64,000 nt of DNA from Curtobacterium luteum (GCF_014646995.1 NZ_BMOI01000001.1:521018-585017); one strand, 5' to 3'. Positions 16,809 to 25,892 are shown, counted from the stretch's first letter. Program-made: numbers and translations. The notes: generated by a model not told the origin, from the sequence alone.

Positions 16809-19339
16809 ACGGTCCGACCTCCACGGCGCCCACTGCCGACCTCGCCGAAGGGCTCACGTCAACAGCCGCGGCGGCGCGGCTCGCCGAGGACGGGCCGAAC
16901 GCCGTTGGCACATCGGCACCGAGCCTCGTGCGCACGATCGCCGGACAGTTCCGCAACGTCGTGCTCCTCCTCCTGCTCGCCACCGCGGTCGTCTCCGCAG
17001 TGCTCGGGCAGGTGCAGGACGCCGTCGTGATCACCGTCATCCTCCTCACGAGCGTCGGGCTCGGTACGGTCAACGAGTACCGATCCGCGCTGGTGTCCTC
17101 GGCGATGGCCGACCAGTTGCGGCACACCGCTCGGGCGCTCCGCGACGGGGTCTGGACGACCGTCGACGTGCGCGACGTGGTCGTCGGTGACCTCGTGCGC
17201 CTCGGGGTCGGCAGCGTCGTGCCCGCGGACGCAGCACTCGTGTCGGCACAGGATCTCCAACTCGACGAGAGCGTCCTCACGGGAGAGTCCCGTCCCGTGG
17301 AACACCGGACCGACGAGTCCGTGCTCCAGGGCGCAGTCGTCGTCGCCGGTTCCGGTGATGCGCGGGTGACGGCCACCGGGAGGGCGACGGAGTTCGGCGG
17401 CATCGCTGCTGGTCTGCGTTCCCGTGCGCCCGAGACAGCGTTCCAGGCCGGCCTGGCGCGCTTCTCGATGCTACTGGTCTGGGTCGCCGTGTCGCTGATG
17501 GTCCTGATCGTGGTGGCCGGGATCGCGTTCTCCCGCCCACTGCTGACGACGGTGCTGTTCGCGCTGGCGATCGCCGTCGGGGTGACGCCGCAGCTGCTCC
17601 CCGCCGTGGTGAGCACCGCGCTCGCCTCCGGCGCCCGACTCCTCAAGCGGTCGGATGTGCTCGTGAAGCGTCTCGTGTGCGTCGAGGATCTCGGCGGTGT
17701 CGACGTCCTCGTCACCGACAAGACCGGCACGCTCACGTCGGGGGGCCTCCGCTTCCAGGATGCGCTGGACCCCAGTGGTCGCCCCGCCTCGACGCTCCTG
17801 GGCGTGGCCCGGGTTACCGTGCCACCAGACGTGCGCGCCGACGGTGCGGCCGGCTCGGTCGCCGACGTCCTCGACCGCGAGATCCTCGACGCGTCGGCGG
17901 CGAACGCGGCACGGAACGGCTCACCGGTCGTCCTCGCCACCCGGCCGTTCGACCACGAGCGGATGACCTCGTCGGCGCTGGTCCTCGAACACGACGGAAG
18001 CCGCCGCCTGGTCGTCAAGGGCGCTCCGGACGTCGTGCTGGCGCGGTGCAGCGACGTCGCACCCGCTGGCCAGGAGACCTTGCAGCGGTTGCTCGCCGCC
18101 GGTCACCGGGTGCTCGCGGTCGCGACCGCGGCCGTGCCCCGAGCGACGACGACCGCGGACCCGATCGCGGTCAGCAGTGCGTTCGTGCTCGAGGGGTTCC
18201 TCGTGTTCGAGGACCCGCCCCGCGCCGGCGTCGCGGACGCCATCGGCGCGTTGCGTGACCTCGGTGTCCAGGTCGTCGTGGTGACCGGCGATGACCCGGT
18301 GGTCGCCGCCGGTCTCGCGCGCGACGTCGGCATCCCCGTCGGTTCCGCGCTGCTCGGGAGCGAGATCGGTGCTGCGGCCGACCAGCCCCTGGCTGCCCTC
18401 GCTTCCCGGGTGCTCGACGCCGGCGTGGTCGCTCGTGTCCGCCCCGCGGACAAGGCGGTCGTCGTGCGTGCGCTCCGCGACGCGGGGAGGACCGTCGCGT
18501 TCCTCGGCGACGGCGTGAACGACGCGCTCGCGCTGCACGCGGCGGACGTCGGCATCTCGGTGCTCTCGGCGACCGACGTCGCCCGGGACGCGGCGGACGT
18601 CGTCCTGCTCGACAAACGACTCGACGCAGTCGCCACCGCCGTCCGGACCGGTCGGCGGGTGTTTGCCAACACCCTCAAGTACGTGATGATGGGCACCTCG
18701 TCGAACATCGGCAACATGCTCAGCGCTGCCGTCGCGGCGAGCTTCCTGCCGTTCCTCCCGCTGCTGCCCGCGCAGGTCCTCCTGAACAACCTGATCTACG
18801 ACCTCGGGCAGCTGGCGATCCCGACGGACCGTGTGGATCGCGAACGGCTCACGTCTCCCGCGCGCTGGGACGTCGGCGCGGTCCGTCGGTTCATGCTCGT
18901 CTTCGGACCGGTGAGCTCACTGTTCGACTTCATCACGTTCGCCGTCCTCCTCGGTGTGGTGCACGCCGGCCCGACGGAGTTCCGGACGGTCTGGTTCGTC
19001 GAGTCGCTCCTCACCCAGTCGCTGGTCGTGTTCGTCGTTCGCACGAACCGCGTTCCGTCCTGGCGCAGTCGGCCAGGACGGTGGCTCACCCTCGGTGCAC
19101 TCGGTTCGGCGGCCCTCGGAGTCGTGCTGCCGCTGAGCCCGATCGGAGTGCTCGTCGACTTCGCGCCGCTGCCCGGCAGCCTGCTCGCGGTCGTCGCCGT
19201 GATCGCCGTCGTCTACCTGCTCCTCGTCGAGGGGCTCAAGGCGTTCGCGTTCCGGTACGTGTTCCGGAACGATCTCGGAGCGCACCGCACCGCACACCAC
19301 GTGCGCCGCTTCGCAGCTCGCTTCGGTCGGACCCGCTGA
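16805..19339 (+). CDS. mgtA: Magnesium-importing P-type ATPase
   Basis: The 844-residue membrane protein uses ATP to import Mg2+. It shows the actuator loop LTGES, the phosphorylation site DKTGTLT, the nucleotide-domain KGAPD, and the hinge GDGVNDALALHAADVGISV. The C-terminal helices have LPAQVLLNNLIYDLGQLAIP, which matches MgtA/MgtB. In helix M4 the usual PEMLP is TPQLLP, so cation choice could differ slightly. ATG 16805 overlaps the preceding usp stop by four bases. Sitting inside the DevR-like cluster, it may support membrane potential or Mg2+ supply during low-energy states (inference). Confidence 0.9.
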   Translation: MNGPTSTAPTADLAEGLTSTAAAARLAEDGPNAVGTSAPSLVRTIAGQFRNVVLLLLLATAVVSAVLGQVQDAVVITVILLTSVGLGTVNEYRSALVSSAMADQLRHTARALRDGVWTTVDVRDVVVGDLVRLGVGSVVPADAALVSAQDLQLDESVLTGESRPVEHRTDESVLQGAVVVAGSGDARVTATGRATEFGGIAAGLRSRAPETAFQAGLARFSMLLVWVAVSLMVLIVVAGIAFSRPLLTTVLFALAIAVGVTPQLLPAVVSTALASGARLLKRSDVLVKRLVCVEDLGGVDVLVTDKTGTLTSGGLRFQDALDPSGRPASTLLGVARVTVPPDVRADGAAGSVADVLDREILDASAANAARNGSPVVLATRPFDHERMTSSALVLEHDGSRRLVVKGAPDVVLARCSDVAPAGQETLQRLLAAGHRVLAVATAAVPRATTTADPIAVSSAFVLEGFLVFEDPPRAGVADAIGALRDLGVQVVVVTGDDPVVAAGLARDVGIPVGSALLGSEIGAAADQPLAALASRVLDAGVVARVRPADKAVVVRALRDAGRTVAFLGDGVNDALALHAADVGISVLSATDVARDAADVVLLDKRLDAVATAVRTGRRVFANTLKYVMMGTSSNIGNMLSAAVAASFLPFLPLLPAQVLLNNLIYDLGQLAIPTDRVDRERLTSPARWDVGAVRRFMLVFGPVSSLFDFITFAVLLGVVHAGPTEFRTVWFVESLLTQSLVVFVVRTNRVPSWRSRPGRWLTLGALGSAALGVVLPLSPIGVLVDFAPLPGSLLAVVAVIAVVYLLLVEGLKAFAFRYVFRNDLGAHRTAHHVRRFAARFGRTR

Positions 19340-19367
19340 CCGCAGGCGCGTCGCGCCCCGGGTCGGT

Positions 19368-19382
19368 GGGACTTCCGGCCCT
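19368..19382 (+). promoter_or_regulatory. DevR-like box for the PPOX gene
   Basis: GGGACTTCCGGCCCT ends 94 bases before the ATG at 19477. The same 94-base spacing is seen before adhP and the 15066 usp gene. Confidence 0.7.
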
Positions 19383-19476
19383 GCGCACGAGCAACGGTGC
19401 GTCGCATGCTGGTCCGACCGGGCGAGAAATCAGAGCGATCACGCTCGTTCCGTCCCGCAGACCAGGAGGAAAGACC

Positions 19477-19947
19477 ATGGAAGCAGCGGCGACCGGACCA
19501 TCGAACGAGGCGAAGGATCCGCGGGCTCAGGGAGCGGGCGGACTCGATGCGAACCCGCTGGACGAACTCGTCGTCACGCTCGACGCGGACCAGTGTTGGG
19601 AACGGCTGCACCGCAGCCGGATCGCCCGCGTAGCGTTCCGCACCCAGGAATCGCTGGAGATCATCCCGGTGAACTACGTCACAGAGACACGGAAACTGGC
19701 CTTCGCGACCTCGAGCAGTGTGATCCTCGACGCCGTCCACTCCGGGCGCGAGATCCTGATGGAGGTGGACGAACACGACGGGTGGACCGCCTGGAGCGTC
19801 GTGGCGAGGGGAACCGCCCACATCCCCGACACCCGGCACGTGACGGCGCAGCGGATCCGCTCGATGCTGGCGACACCGAAGCGCGCCACCGTCGTGCTCG
19901 AGCCGACCAGCGTCACCGGCCGGCTCTTCGACCAAGCCGCTCCATGA
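19477..19947 (+). CDS. Pyridoxamine 5'-phosphate oxidase-family flavin/F420-type protein
   Basis: The 156-residue protein has a split-barrel PPOX fold. It has the ECW-like opening (LDADQCWERLHRSRIARVAF), the substrate/cofactor strand EIIPVNYVTETRKLAFATS, EVDEHDGWTAWSVVARGTA and RATVVLEPTSVTGRLF. Such proteins bind FMN or F420 and are common in mycobacterial DosR regulons. The ATG follows AGGAGGAAA. Its own DevR-like box is 94 bases upstream. Confidence 0.85.
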   Translation: MEAAATGPSNEAKDPRAQGAGGLDANPLDELVVTLDADQCWERLHRSRIARVAFRTQESLEIIPVNYVTETRKLAFATSSSVILDAVHSGREILMEVDEHDGWTAWSVVARGTAHIPDTRHVTAQRIRSMLATPKRATVVLEPTSVTGRLFDQAAP

Positions 19948-21086
19948 CAGCCCCTCGCGGTCGCGCCGGGCGGGAGGACGGAAGGCGCGGTGCGAACCTG
20001 CACCGCGCCTCCCGTCCGTCACGACTACGCTGGATGCTCGCGATCGCCGCACCCTTTCTGGTCGCCGCGGCGGTGGTCATCGCCGCGCCGCACGCCGAGG
20101 AGGCGTTCCTCGTCCTCCGCGAACTACCGCCGAGCGCCTCGATCGTCGCCGGCGTGGCGGTCCTCGCCGAGGCGGTGTCCCTGACGGCCGCGTCTCGTGC
20201 TACCCGCGCGTTCCTGGGCCCCGACGCGCCGAGCTTCCGGCACGTCCTCGCGGTCGACCTCGTCGCGCAGGGGGTCCGCAGCGTTCTGCCCGGTGGAGCG
20301 GCGACCTCCGCGGGGTTGCGCATCTCACTCCTGCGACGGTTCGACGTCCCGGTCCCGATTGCTGCCTCCGCGGCCACGACCGGTGTCATCGTCTCCAACG
20401 TCGTGCTCGGCGCACTCTTCATCAGTGGTGTAGCGATGACCGCCTGGCACGGCCGTCCTTCCCCTGGTGTCGCCGTCCTCGTCGGAACGGTCCTCTTGCT
20501 CGCCGTCGCCGTCGGACTGGGCGGCGCGGTCATCGCTCGCCGGCCCGATCGCGTACGGGAGGGTGCCATGTGGTTGACGACGCCGCTGCGGCGAGCCGTC
20601 GGGCACCCGTCCGAAGCCACCATCTTCGGCTACGTCGACGGACTGGCCCTTGGGATGGGGCGCCTCCGATCGGTCCGGACGCTCGCGACCCTGCTCGCCT
20701 GGGTGGGATGCAACTGGGCTGCCGATCTCTTGGCGTTCGGGCTCATGCTCGTCGCTGCGGGCGCCCGGCCCCCGTGGCCGGTCGTCGTCCTGGCGTACGG
20801 CATCGCGAACGTCCTCGCCACCGTTCCGATCACACCCGGGGCGCTCGGGCTGGTCGAGGGAGCCGCAGTGACCACGCTTCACGTCGCAGGGGTCCCGACG
20901 TCGGTTGCGCTGCTCGGCGTCCTCGGCTGGCGCGCCGTCGAGTACTGGCTGCCGATGCTCGCCGCACTCGTCGTCGCACCGTTCCTGCTCGCCTCGACCC
21001 GCCGCCGCAGCGCGACGTCACCCCGGTCACGGTTGCGTGACCACCGGCTCACACCACGCCGCTCGTACCGAGGATGGACCCGATGA
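19944..21086 (+). CDS. YbhN/lysylphosphatidylglycerol-synthase-like integral membrane protein
   Basis: The protein is about 380 residues with some eight membrane helices. The conserved GVRSVLPGGAATSAGLRISLLRR and ITPGALGLVEGAAV (PGGxG/PGGLGxxE-type) segments belong to the UPF0104/YbhN family. The catalytic lysyl-transfer domain of true MprF proteins is absent. The ATG at 19944 overlaps the PPOX stop by ATGA, but its first 30 codons are Arg-rich and lie over a strong hairpin. ATG 20034 (MLAIAAPFLVAAAVV) may be the real start. The role is unknown; lipid transport or flipping is possible. Confidence 0.65.
   Translation: MTAPRGRAGREDGRRGANLHRASRPSRLRWMLAIAAPFLVAAAVVIAAPHAEEAFLVLRELPPSASIVAGVAVLAEAVSLTAASRATRAFLGPDAPSFRHVLAVDLVAQGVRSVLPGGAATSAGLRISLLRRFDVPVPIAASAATTGVIVSNVVLGALFISGVAMTAWHGRPSPGVAVLVGTVLLLAVAVGLGGAVIARRPDRVREGAMWLTTPLRRAVGHPSEATIFGYVDGLALGMGRLRSVRTLATLLAWVGCNWAADLLAFGLMLVAAGARPPWPVVVLAYGIANVLATVPITPGALGLVEGAAVTTLHVAGVPTSVALLGVLGWRAVEYWLPMLAALVVAPFLLASTRRRSATSPRSRLRDHRLTPRRSYRGWTR
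19976..20017 (+). terminator. Hairpin after the PPOX gene
   Basis: An 18-bp stem with one mismatch has the core GGCGCGGTGC/GCACCGCGCC and a 6-base loop. It follows the PPOX stop by 28 bases and overlaps the putative 5' end of the next gene, so it is a terminator or an attenuator. Confidence 0.55.
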
Positions 21087-21768
21087 CGAAGGTCGCCGCC
21101 AGGGCGAGCGCACCACCGACGACCACTCGGAACGTGGCCCTTAGCACCGATCCGCCGCCGATTCTCGCACCGACCGCACCGGTCAGCGCGAGCGCGAGGA
21201 GCACGACGACGAACGTGACCGGCACCCGGACCGATCCGGGCGACACGAGGATCGCCAACAGGGGCAGGACCGCGCCGATCGAGAATGCTGCCGCCGAGGC
21301 GAATGCCGCGTGCCAGGGGCTGACTACTTCGTCCTCGTCGATTCCGAGTTCCGTCGTCAGGTGCGCCGCGAGAGCGTCGCGCTCTGTCAACTCACCGGCG
21401 ACCGCCTCGGCAGTGGCGCGCTGCAGACCACGCGCCTCCCACAGCTGGGTGAGTTCCTCGAGTTCGGCGACGGGGTCGTCCTCGAGCTCGCGGCGCTCCT
21501 TCTCGATGAGCGAGCGCTGGCTGTCCTTCTGGCTGCTGACCGATACGTACTCCCCCAGCGCCATCGAGATGGCGCCGCCGACCAGCGCGGCGACACCGGC
21601 GGTCGCAATCGCGGGGACGGAGGTGGAGGCGCCGGCGACGCCGACCACGATCGAAGCCGTCGAGACGATGCCGTCGTTCGCGCCCAGTACGCTGGCGCGC
21701 AGCCAGTTCAACCGCGCGGCGAGGTCACCGGCGTGGGCTTCGCCAGGGTGCGGCACAGGCGTCGTCAT
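21049..21768 (-). CDS. VIT1/CCC1-family Fe2+/Mn2+ transporter
   Basis: The 239-residue membrane protein has the family start RLNWLRASVLGANDGIVSTA and GVAALVGGAISMALGEYVSVSSQ (MALGEYVSVSSQ is the hallmark). A cytosolic charged loop with E-rich helices follows, then C-terminal helices. The family moves Fe2+/Mn2+ out of the cytosol or into a store. ATG 21768 is the natural N-terminus; the longer frame is a shadow. Its 3' end overlaps the convergent membrane-protein gene by 38 bases. Confidence 0.9.
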   Translation of the reverse strand: MTTPVPHPGEAHAGDLAARLNWLRASVLGANDGIVSTASIVVGVAGASTSVPAIATAGVAALVGGAISMALGEYVSVSSQKDSQRSLIEKERRELEDDPVAELEELTQLWEARGLQRATAEAVAGELTERDALAAHLTTELGIDEDEVVSPWHAAFASAAAFSIGAVLPLLAILVSPGSVRVPVTFVVVLLALALTGAVGARIGGGSVLRATFRVVVGGALALAATFVIGSILGTSGVV

Positions 21769-21925
21769 GACCCCAGGCAACCAGCTTTCGACGGAGGTGT
21801 TCGTGTGGGATCTCGAACATTCGGATCGGGCGCCGCGCGGACGATCACCGCGACGTCCGCGACCCATTCGGATTGGCTGATCGGGCAGCGCCGACACCGG
21901 ACGGCGCACGACCAGGAAGGCCGAC

Positions 21926-22390
21926 ATGAACTGGCAGTTCGGCGGGATCCCGCTCCACCCACTCTTCGTCCACCTCACCTCCGTGGCAGTCCCGGTCGCC
22001 GCGCTCGCGGCGATCGCCGTCGCCGTCTGGCCGGCGGCGCGGCGGTGGCTCGGTGTGGGCGGGCCGAACATCGGTCTGGTCGCACTCGTGTCCGTCCCCC
22101 TCGCGACGTCATCGGGTGAATGGCTCGAACACCGTGAGAAGGAGACGGCGCTGCTGGAGCGGCACACCGAGCTCGCTGACGGCATGCTCCCGTGGTCGAT
22201 CGCGGTGTTCGCCCTCCTCGTGCTGTGGTGGGGATGGCACCGTTTCGGAGCCGGACGCCAGAAGCGCACTGGTGTGGTGCGGGTGATCTCGATCATCGGC
22301 CCCGTGCTCCTCGTCGCGGTCGCCGTCGTCTCAATCGTGCAGGTCGTCGTCATCGGCCACGCCGGTGCCGAGGCAGTTTGGAAGGGGTAG
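21926..22390 (+). CDS. DUF2231-like membrane protein
   Basis: The protein has 154 residues and four membrane helices. The start GIPLHPLFVHLTSVAVPVA is the LHPxxVHxPxxxxP-type opening of DUF2231. A charged loop (ATSSGEWLEHREKETALLE) with potential metal ligands lies in the middle. The ATG follows CAGGAAGG. The function of the family is unknown; members are often near redox and stress genes. Confidence 0.75.
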   Translation: MNWQFGGIPLHPLFVHLTSVAVPVAALAAIAVAVWPAARRWLGVGGPNIGLVALVSVPLATSSGEWLEHREKETALLERHTELADGMLPWSIAVFALLVLWWGWHRFGAGRQKRTGVVRVISIIGPVLLVAVAVVSIVQVVVIGHAGAEAVWKG

Positions 22391-22428
22391 GAGCCTGAGC
22401 GTCATCGATGATCAACGCATTGCGGGAC

Positions 22429-22462
22429 GGGAGGCGCGGGGTCAGGTGATCCCGCACCTCCC
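22429..22462. terminator. Shared hairpin between convergent genes
   Basis: GGGAGGCGCGGGG (22429-22441) pairs with TCCCGCACCTCCC (22450-22462), with two G-T type mismatches. It lies between the DUF2231 stop and the SDR stop. Confidence 0.55.
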
Positions 22463-22480
22463 TGTGCGACTTCTGACCGA

Positions 22481-23248
22481 TCAGATGGCGGACCAGCCGC
22501 CGTCGGAGGGCAGGACGACGCCGGTGACGTTCGAGGAGTCGTCGCTGAGGAGCCAGGCGATCCCGGCGGCGAGCTGCACGGCGGTCGCGATCGGCGGGAC
22601 GTTCGTCTGCATGAACGGTCCGAGCCGCTCACCCGCGTACTGGGACCGGAAGGGTGCTTCGATGCTCGTCACGACCGCCCCGGGTGCAACCGCGTTGCAG
22701 CGGACACCGGCGGGTGCGTAGAAGAACGCGGTGCTGAGCGTGAACCCGTTCACGGCGTGCTTCGACGTCGTATACGCGGTCCCGGCCGCGGAGCCCCGGA
22801 GGCCGGCCTCGGACGACACGTTCACGATGCTGCCGGTTCGTGCCGTGATCATCGTGGGGAGGACGGCGCGCGTCAGGTGCATCACGGCGGTGAGGTTCAC
22901 GGTGAGGACGCGGTCCCAGACGTCGTCGTCGAGTTCGGCGGTCGGGAGGAAGCCGTCCATGATGCCCGCCACGTTCGCGAGGCCGTCGATGTGCTCGCCT
23001 GCCTCGGCGACGACGTGGTCGATCGTCCGACGGTCGGCGAGGTCACCGGCGACCGTGACGAGGCGTTCGGAAGCCACGTCTTCCGCGAGTGCCGCGAGAC
23101 GATCCTCAAGGAGGTCGACCGCGACCACCCGGCTCCCCTCCGCGATGAGCCGTTCCGTCGTCGCCCTGCCGATGCCGGCACCCGCTCCGGTCACGATCAC
23201 CGTCCGCCCATCGAAGCGCGCCCTCGAGGTCGTTACCGCGTCGTCCAT
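22481..23248 (-). CDS. Short-chain dehydrogenase/reductase
   Basis: The classical 255-residue SDR has the cofactor motif TGAGAGIG, an NVAG motif (ANVAGIMDG), catalytic Ser in NVSSEAG, and YTTSK as the Tyr-Lys pair. An acidic residue after beta-2 (VAVDLLEDR) indicates NAD(H). The substrate is unknown. ATG 23248 follows GGGAG at good spacing; ATG 23260 is four codons upstream and less well placed. A DevR-like site lies 72 bases upstream. Confidence 0.88.
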   Translation of the reverse strand: MDDAVTTSRARFDGRTVIVTGAGAGIGRATTERLIAEGSRVVAVDLLEDRLAALAEDVASERLVTVAGDLADRRTIDHVVAEAGEHIDGLANVAGIMDGFLPTAELDDDVWDRVLTVNLTAVMHLTRAVLPTMITARTGSIVNVSSEAGLRGSAAGTAYTTSKHAVNGFTLSTAFFYAPAGVRCNAVAPGAVVTSIEAPFRSQYAGERLGPFMQTNVPPIATAVQLAAGIAWLLSDDSSNVTGVVLPSDGGWSAI

Positions 23249-23692
23249 GTCCACTCCCATCTGTCCATCGCCGGTGGTCCGGCTCAGGCCATCCCAGTCC
23301 GGACGCGACGCGTGCACCAGGGACTTCCGACCTTCTCGGACGCCCTGCCATCTGGCCTCGCGAGCGCCAACCGCCACGGGATCAGGGAGAGGACCCGCGC
23401 AGAATCTCGGGCAGCCGTCGGGCGAGATTGGTCGTGTCCGAAACGCGAGGGCAGCGGCGGCGTCTGCCCAATTCCTCGACCGCCGAACGCATGGTCGGGC
23501 TCACTCACACAGCGCGTGAAGCAAGCGTGAATGGTGTCCCACCGAGGAGCTGTCGGCGGGACAGTTCGTGCGATCCGAACCGGACATCCGTAAAAGCGAG
23601 TTTCTTGATCTGACCCACTTTGTCTCCGTCTCGGCTTCGATGGGCCGGGACGCTTCAGGTCACCGGTGAACGCGACCGCGCATAGGACGCGC
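23249..23692. other. Gene-free stretch holding one DevR-like site
   Basis: This 440-base region between the SDR and the 23693 gene contains the DevR-like site at 23320. Beyond that I see no convincing gene, RNA or repeat. It marks the transition from the stress regulon to the accessory island. Confidence 0.4.
23320..23334 (+). promoter_or_regulatory. DevR-like box upstream of the SDR
   Basis: GGGACTTCCGACCTT (the minus-strand copy faces the SDR) lies 72 bases from the SDR start. It is the last site in the series. Confidence 0.5.
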
Positions 23693-24244
23693 ATGAACTT
23701 CGCGGAGGAACAGACAGCACGCCGACGGCTCGCCGGATCGAGTCGAGCCGCCGAACGTCTCGCGCTCTCGCTGGCAGAAGACAGCTCTCTCGACGAAGCC
23801 GCGATCGAGGTCGTCCGCCGAGTGAGACGGCTGCGGCGAGTGGCCGTGAGCTCCGGCCGCGAGTCGACGATGGAGGCGGCGCAGCGACGGGTCGACCTCG
23901 TCGTCGCGCGACTCCGTGCAGCCAGAACGATCGGAGTGACGTCGATCGAGCTCTTCATCGACGTCCTCACCGTCATCGGGCCGCCTCTCGACACGCAGTC
24001 AGAGCTCTCGCCCTACCTGCGGATGCACGAATCAGCGCGAGGGGTGATGGCGGAGCTCGTCACGCGCGTGACCGGCGGTGGGACCCGCGATTCAGCGGTG
24101 ATCGACCTCCACCGTCTGCAAGCGGCGAGGTGGTCGGTGCCGTTCCACGACGACGACGCGATCGTCGACGCGATGAAGTCCTTCGACGCGCAACTCCTCC
24201 GTCTGCGCGCGGAACCCCCGCCCCCTCAGCCGGGTGATTCGTGA
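23693..24244 (+). CDS. Hypothetical helical protein
   Basis: The 183-residue, Arg-rich, largely alpha-helical protein has no family I recognise (NFAEEQTARRRLAGSSRAAER, then EAAIEVVRRVRRLRR-like helices). ATG 23693 is preferred to GTG 23666 because the extra codons look non-coding. It has no signal peptide or membrane helix. It sits at the left side of the accessory island and points toward the convergent PIN gene. Confidence 0.55.
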   Translation: MNFAEEQTARRRLAGSSRAAERLALSLAEDSSLDEAAIEVVRRVRRLRRVAVSSGRESTMEAAQRRVDLVVARLRAARTIGVTSIELFIDVLTVIGPPLDTQSELSPYLRMHESARGVMAELVTRVTGGGTRDSAVIDLHRLQAARWSVPFHDDDAIVDAMKSFDAQLLRLRAEPPPPQPGDS

Positions 24245-24279
24245 CCAACGCCAACTCCGGCGGCGTGAGCGCTAGTCGG

Positions 24280-24717
24280 TCAGCCGCGGGTGAGGAAGCG
24301 CAAGAAGTCGACGCTCGTCAGCGTGACAATGCGGAACTCCTCGCACATCCCCTGAACCGCGCCGTCGTCCGACACCACCACCCACTCGATTCCGAAGAGG
24401 CCCTCGTTCGCTTCTTCGAGGCCGTCGAGCGCACACGCGACGAGGAGTGGGTCGGCATTGCCACGGTTCTTGTAGAGGTCAACCAGAGCGGTGTCGCCGA
24501 TCGGGACCCTCGACATCACGACCATCAGGTGTCGCAGCACGCGCCCGGTAGTCGGGTACTCCAAGCTCAGCAGCTTTTCAATGTCCGGGAGGAATCGGGC
24601 TTCATGAAGCACCTCTGACGGCACTCGACAGTTCTCGACGACGAAGTCCGACCGTCGTTGCTCGACCGTAAGACGGGGAAGGACGTTGTTGTCCAGGAGG
24701 TAGCGGCGGCCGATCAT
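24280..24717 (-). CDS. PIN-domain protein (probable toxin-like RNase)
   Basis: The 145-residue protein has the PIN acidic residues in order: Asp in YLLDNNVLPR near the start, Glu in VPSEVLHEA, Asp in GNADPLLVACALD, and Asp-Asp in WVVVSDDGAVQ. PIN domains are Mg2+-dependent RNases, often toxins. It overlaps the upstream gene by four bases (ATGA). This PIN plus ImmA/IrrE-like pairing resembles DUF4411-type toxin-antitoxin loci. The toxin role is inference. Confidence 0.75.
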   Translation of the reverse strand: MIGRRYLLDNNVLPRLTVEQRRSDFVVENCRVPSEVLHEARFLPDIEKLLSLEYPTTGRVLRHLMVVMSRVPIGDTALVDLYKNRGNADPLLVACALDGLEEANEGLFGIEWVVVSDDGAVQGMCEEFRIVTLTSVDFLRFLTRG

Positions 24718-25892
24718 CGCAGCGCCTCACGGAACTCGCTGATCTCGTACGGTTTGATCCGGTTCCCGCACACGGACCGACAGAACTCGCCGGGCGTGAT
24801 CTTGCCGGAGTCGAGCGCGCCGAGCATGCGGGTGGACAGCGCCCGTCCGTTGTATGTGCGCACCCCGTTCACGGGCTTCGGGGTCCGAGCCTGGGAACGA
24901 GCAAGTGCAGCGAAGTCCCGCTCGAGGACGGCGAGATAAGACCTCGTCTCGGCCGCCGTGACGAGCCTGAGGTGTTCCGCGCGCACGAGCATCGCACTCG
25001 GTGTCACCTTGAACGTGTCCGCCGCCGCACGGATGTCGTCAAGGGATCCAAACTCCCGCTGTCGGACGTCCGCAGCCGGCATCAGGATCTCGGCGGTGAT
25101 CTCGTACTCTCGCCCGCCGTCGATCGCGGGGGTCCGCCCGTCGTAGGTCACCGGCGCGAAGATGTTGCGCGCGACGAGCACCGCCATGAGCGTCAGCGTG
25201 AACAGCTGACGTCCCTCCGGCTCCTGTGCGTCTCCTTGGTCGCCCCGAGCGAGGAAGATGTACGGAACCGTCCGATCCTTCACCGTCAGGCCGCTGAACT
25301 TGACCTCGATGAGCTGCGGCATGAAACCTCGTACGCTCCGCGCGACGAGGACTTGGTTCGCTTCGAGATGAGCGATGAGGAGTTCGAGCGCACCCTTCTT
25401 CGTCGGCGCCTGGCGCAGTCCGTTCGGTTCGAGACCGATCGCATCGAGGAGCGCGAGAGCGTCGTCTGCGGCGCTCCCGCGAGGCTTCCGGAGCATCCCG
25501 ACGATCGCGTTGTCCGCCAGCGTCTCGTCGTGCGTGCGGAGCAGCATCTGTTTACGCAGCAGGTCCTTGACGATGAGCTCCACATCCCGGAGCTGCACCG
25601 TGGCTCGCGAGTTCATGGAGAACGTGTCCTTGCTCAGTCCCTGCAGGAGCTTCGCCGTCTTCGCCTCGACCTGAGCATGGACGACGTCGAACGGCGCGAA
25701 GAACAGCGGCCACGGCACGTGGGCGACCCTCGCCAGGTCGATGAGATCTGAGAGACGGATCTCGCCGCGGACGAGCGCCTTTCTGTACGGCAACCGTCCG
25801 GCCGCGACGGAATTCTCGATGAGGTCCGTGAAGACCGCCACGTCGATCGGGGTTCTCGAGCCCTGGAGGACGACATCGAGGCGCGCGGTCAT
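24714..25892 (-). CDS. ImmA/IrrE-like protein lacking the HExxH motif (probable antitoxin)
   Basis: The protein has 392 residues. The N-terminal part (RKALVRGEIRLSDLIDLAR, then HVPWPLFFAPF) matches the helical region found in XRE/IrrE-type antitoxins. The middle continues as in ImmA/IrrE proteins: IEVKFSGLTVKDRTVPYIFL, then EPEGRQLFTLTLMAV where FTLAHELGH is expected. The metallopeptidase HExxH is therefore absent. A C-terminal helical domain follows. It lies upstream of the PIN gene with an ATGA overlap, in the order antitoxin then toxin. It is probably a binding or immunity subunit rather than a protease. Confidence 0.7.
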   Translation of the reverse strand: MTARLDVVLQGSRTPIDVAVFTDLIENSVAAGRLPYRKALVRGEIRLSDLIDLARVAHVPWPLFFAPFDVVHAQVEAKTAKLLQGLSKDTFSMNSRATVQLRDVELIVKDLLRKQMLLRTHDETLADNAIVGMLRKPRGSAADDALALLDAIGLEPNGLRQAPTKKGALELLIAHLEANQVLVARSVRGFMPQLIEVKFSGLTVKDRTVPYIFLARGDQGDAQEPEGRQLFTLTLMAVLVARNIFAPVTYDGRTPAIDGGREYEITAEILMPAADVRQREFGSLDDIRAAADTFKVTPSAMLVRAEHLRLVTAAETRSYLAVLERDFAALARSQARTPKPVNGVRTYNGRALSTRMLGALDSGKITPGEFCRSVCGNRIKPYEISEFREALR

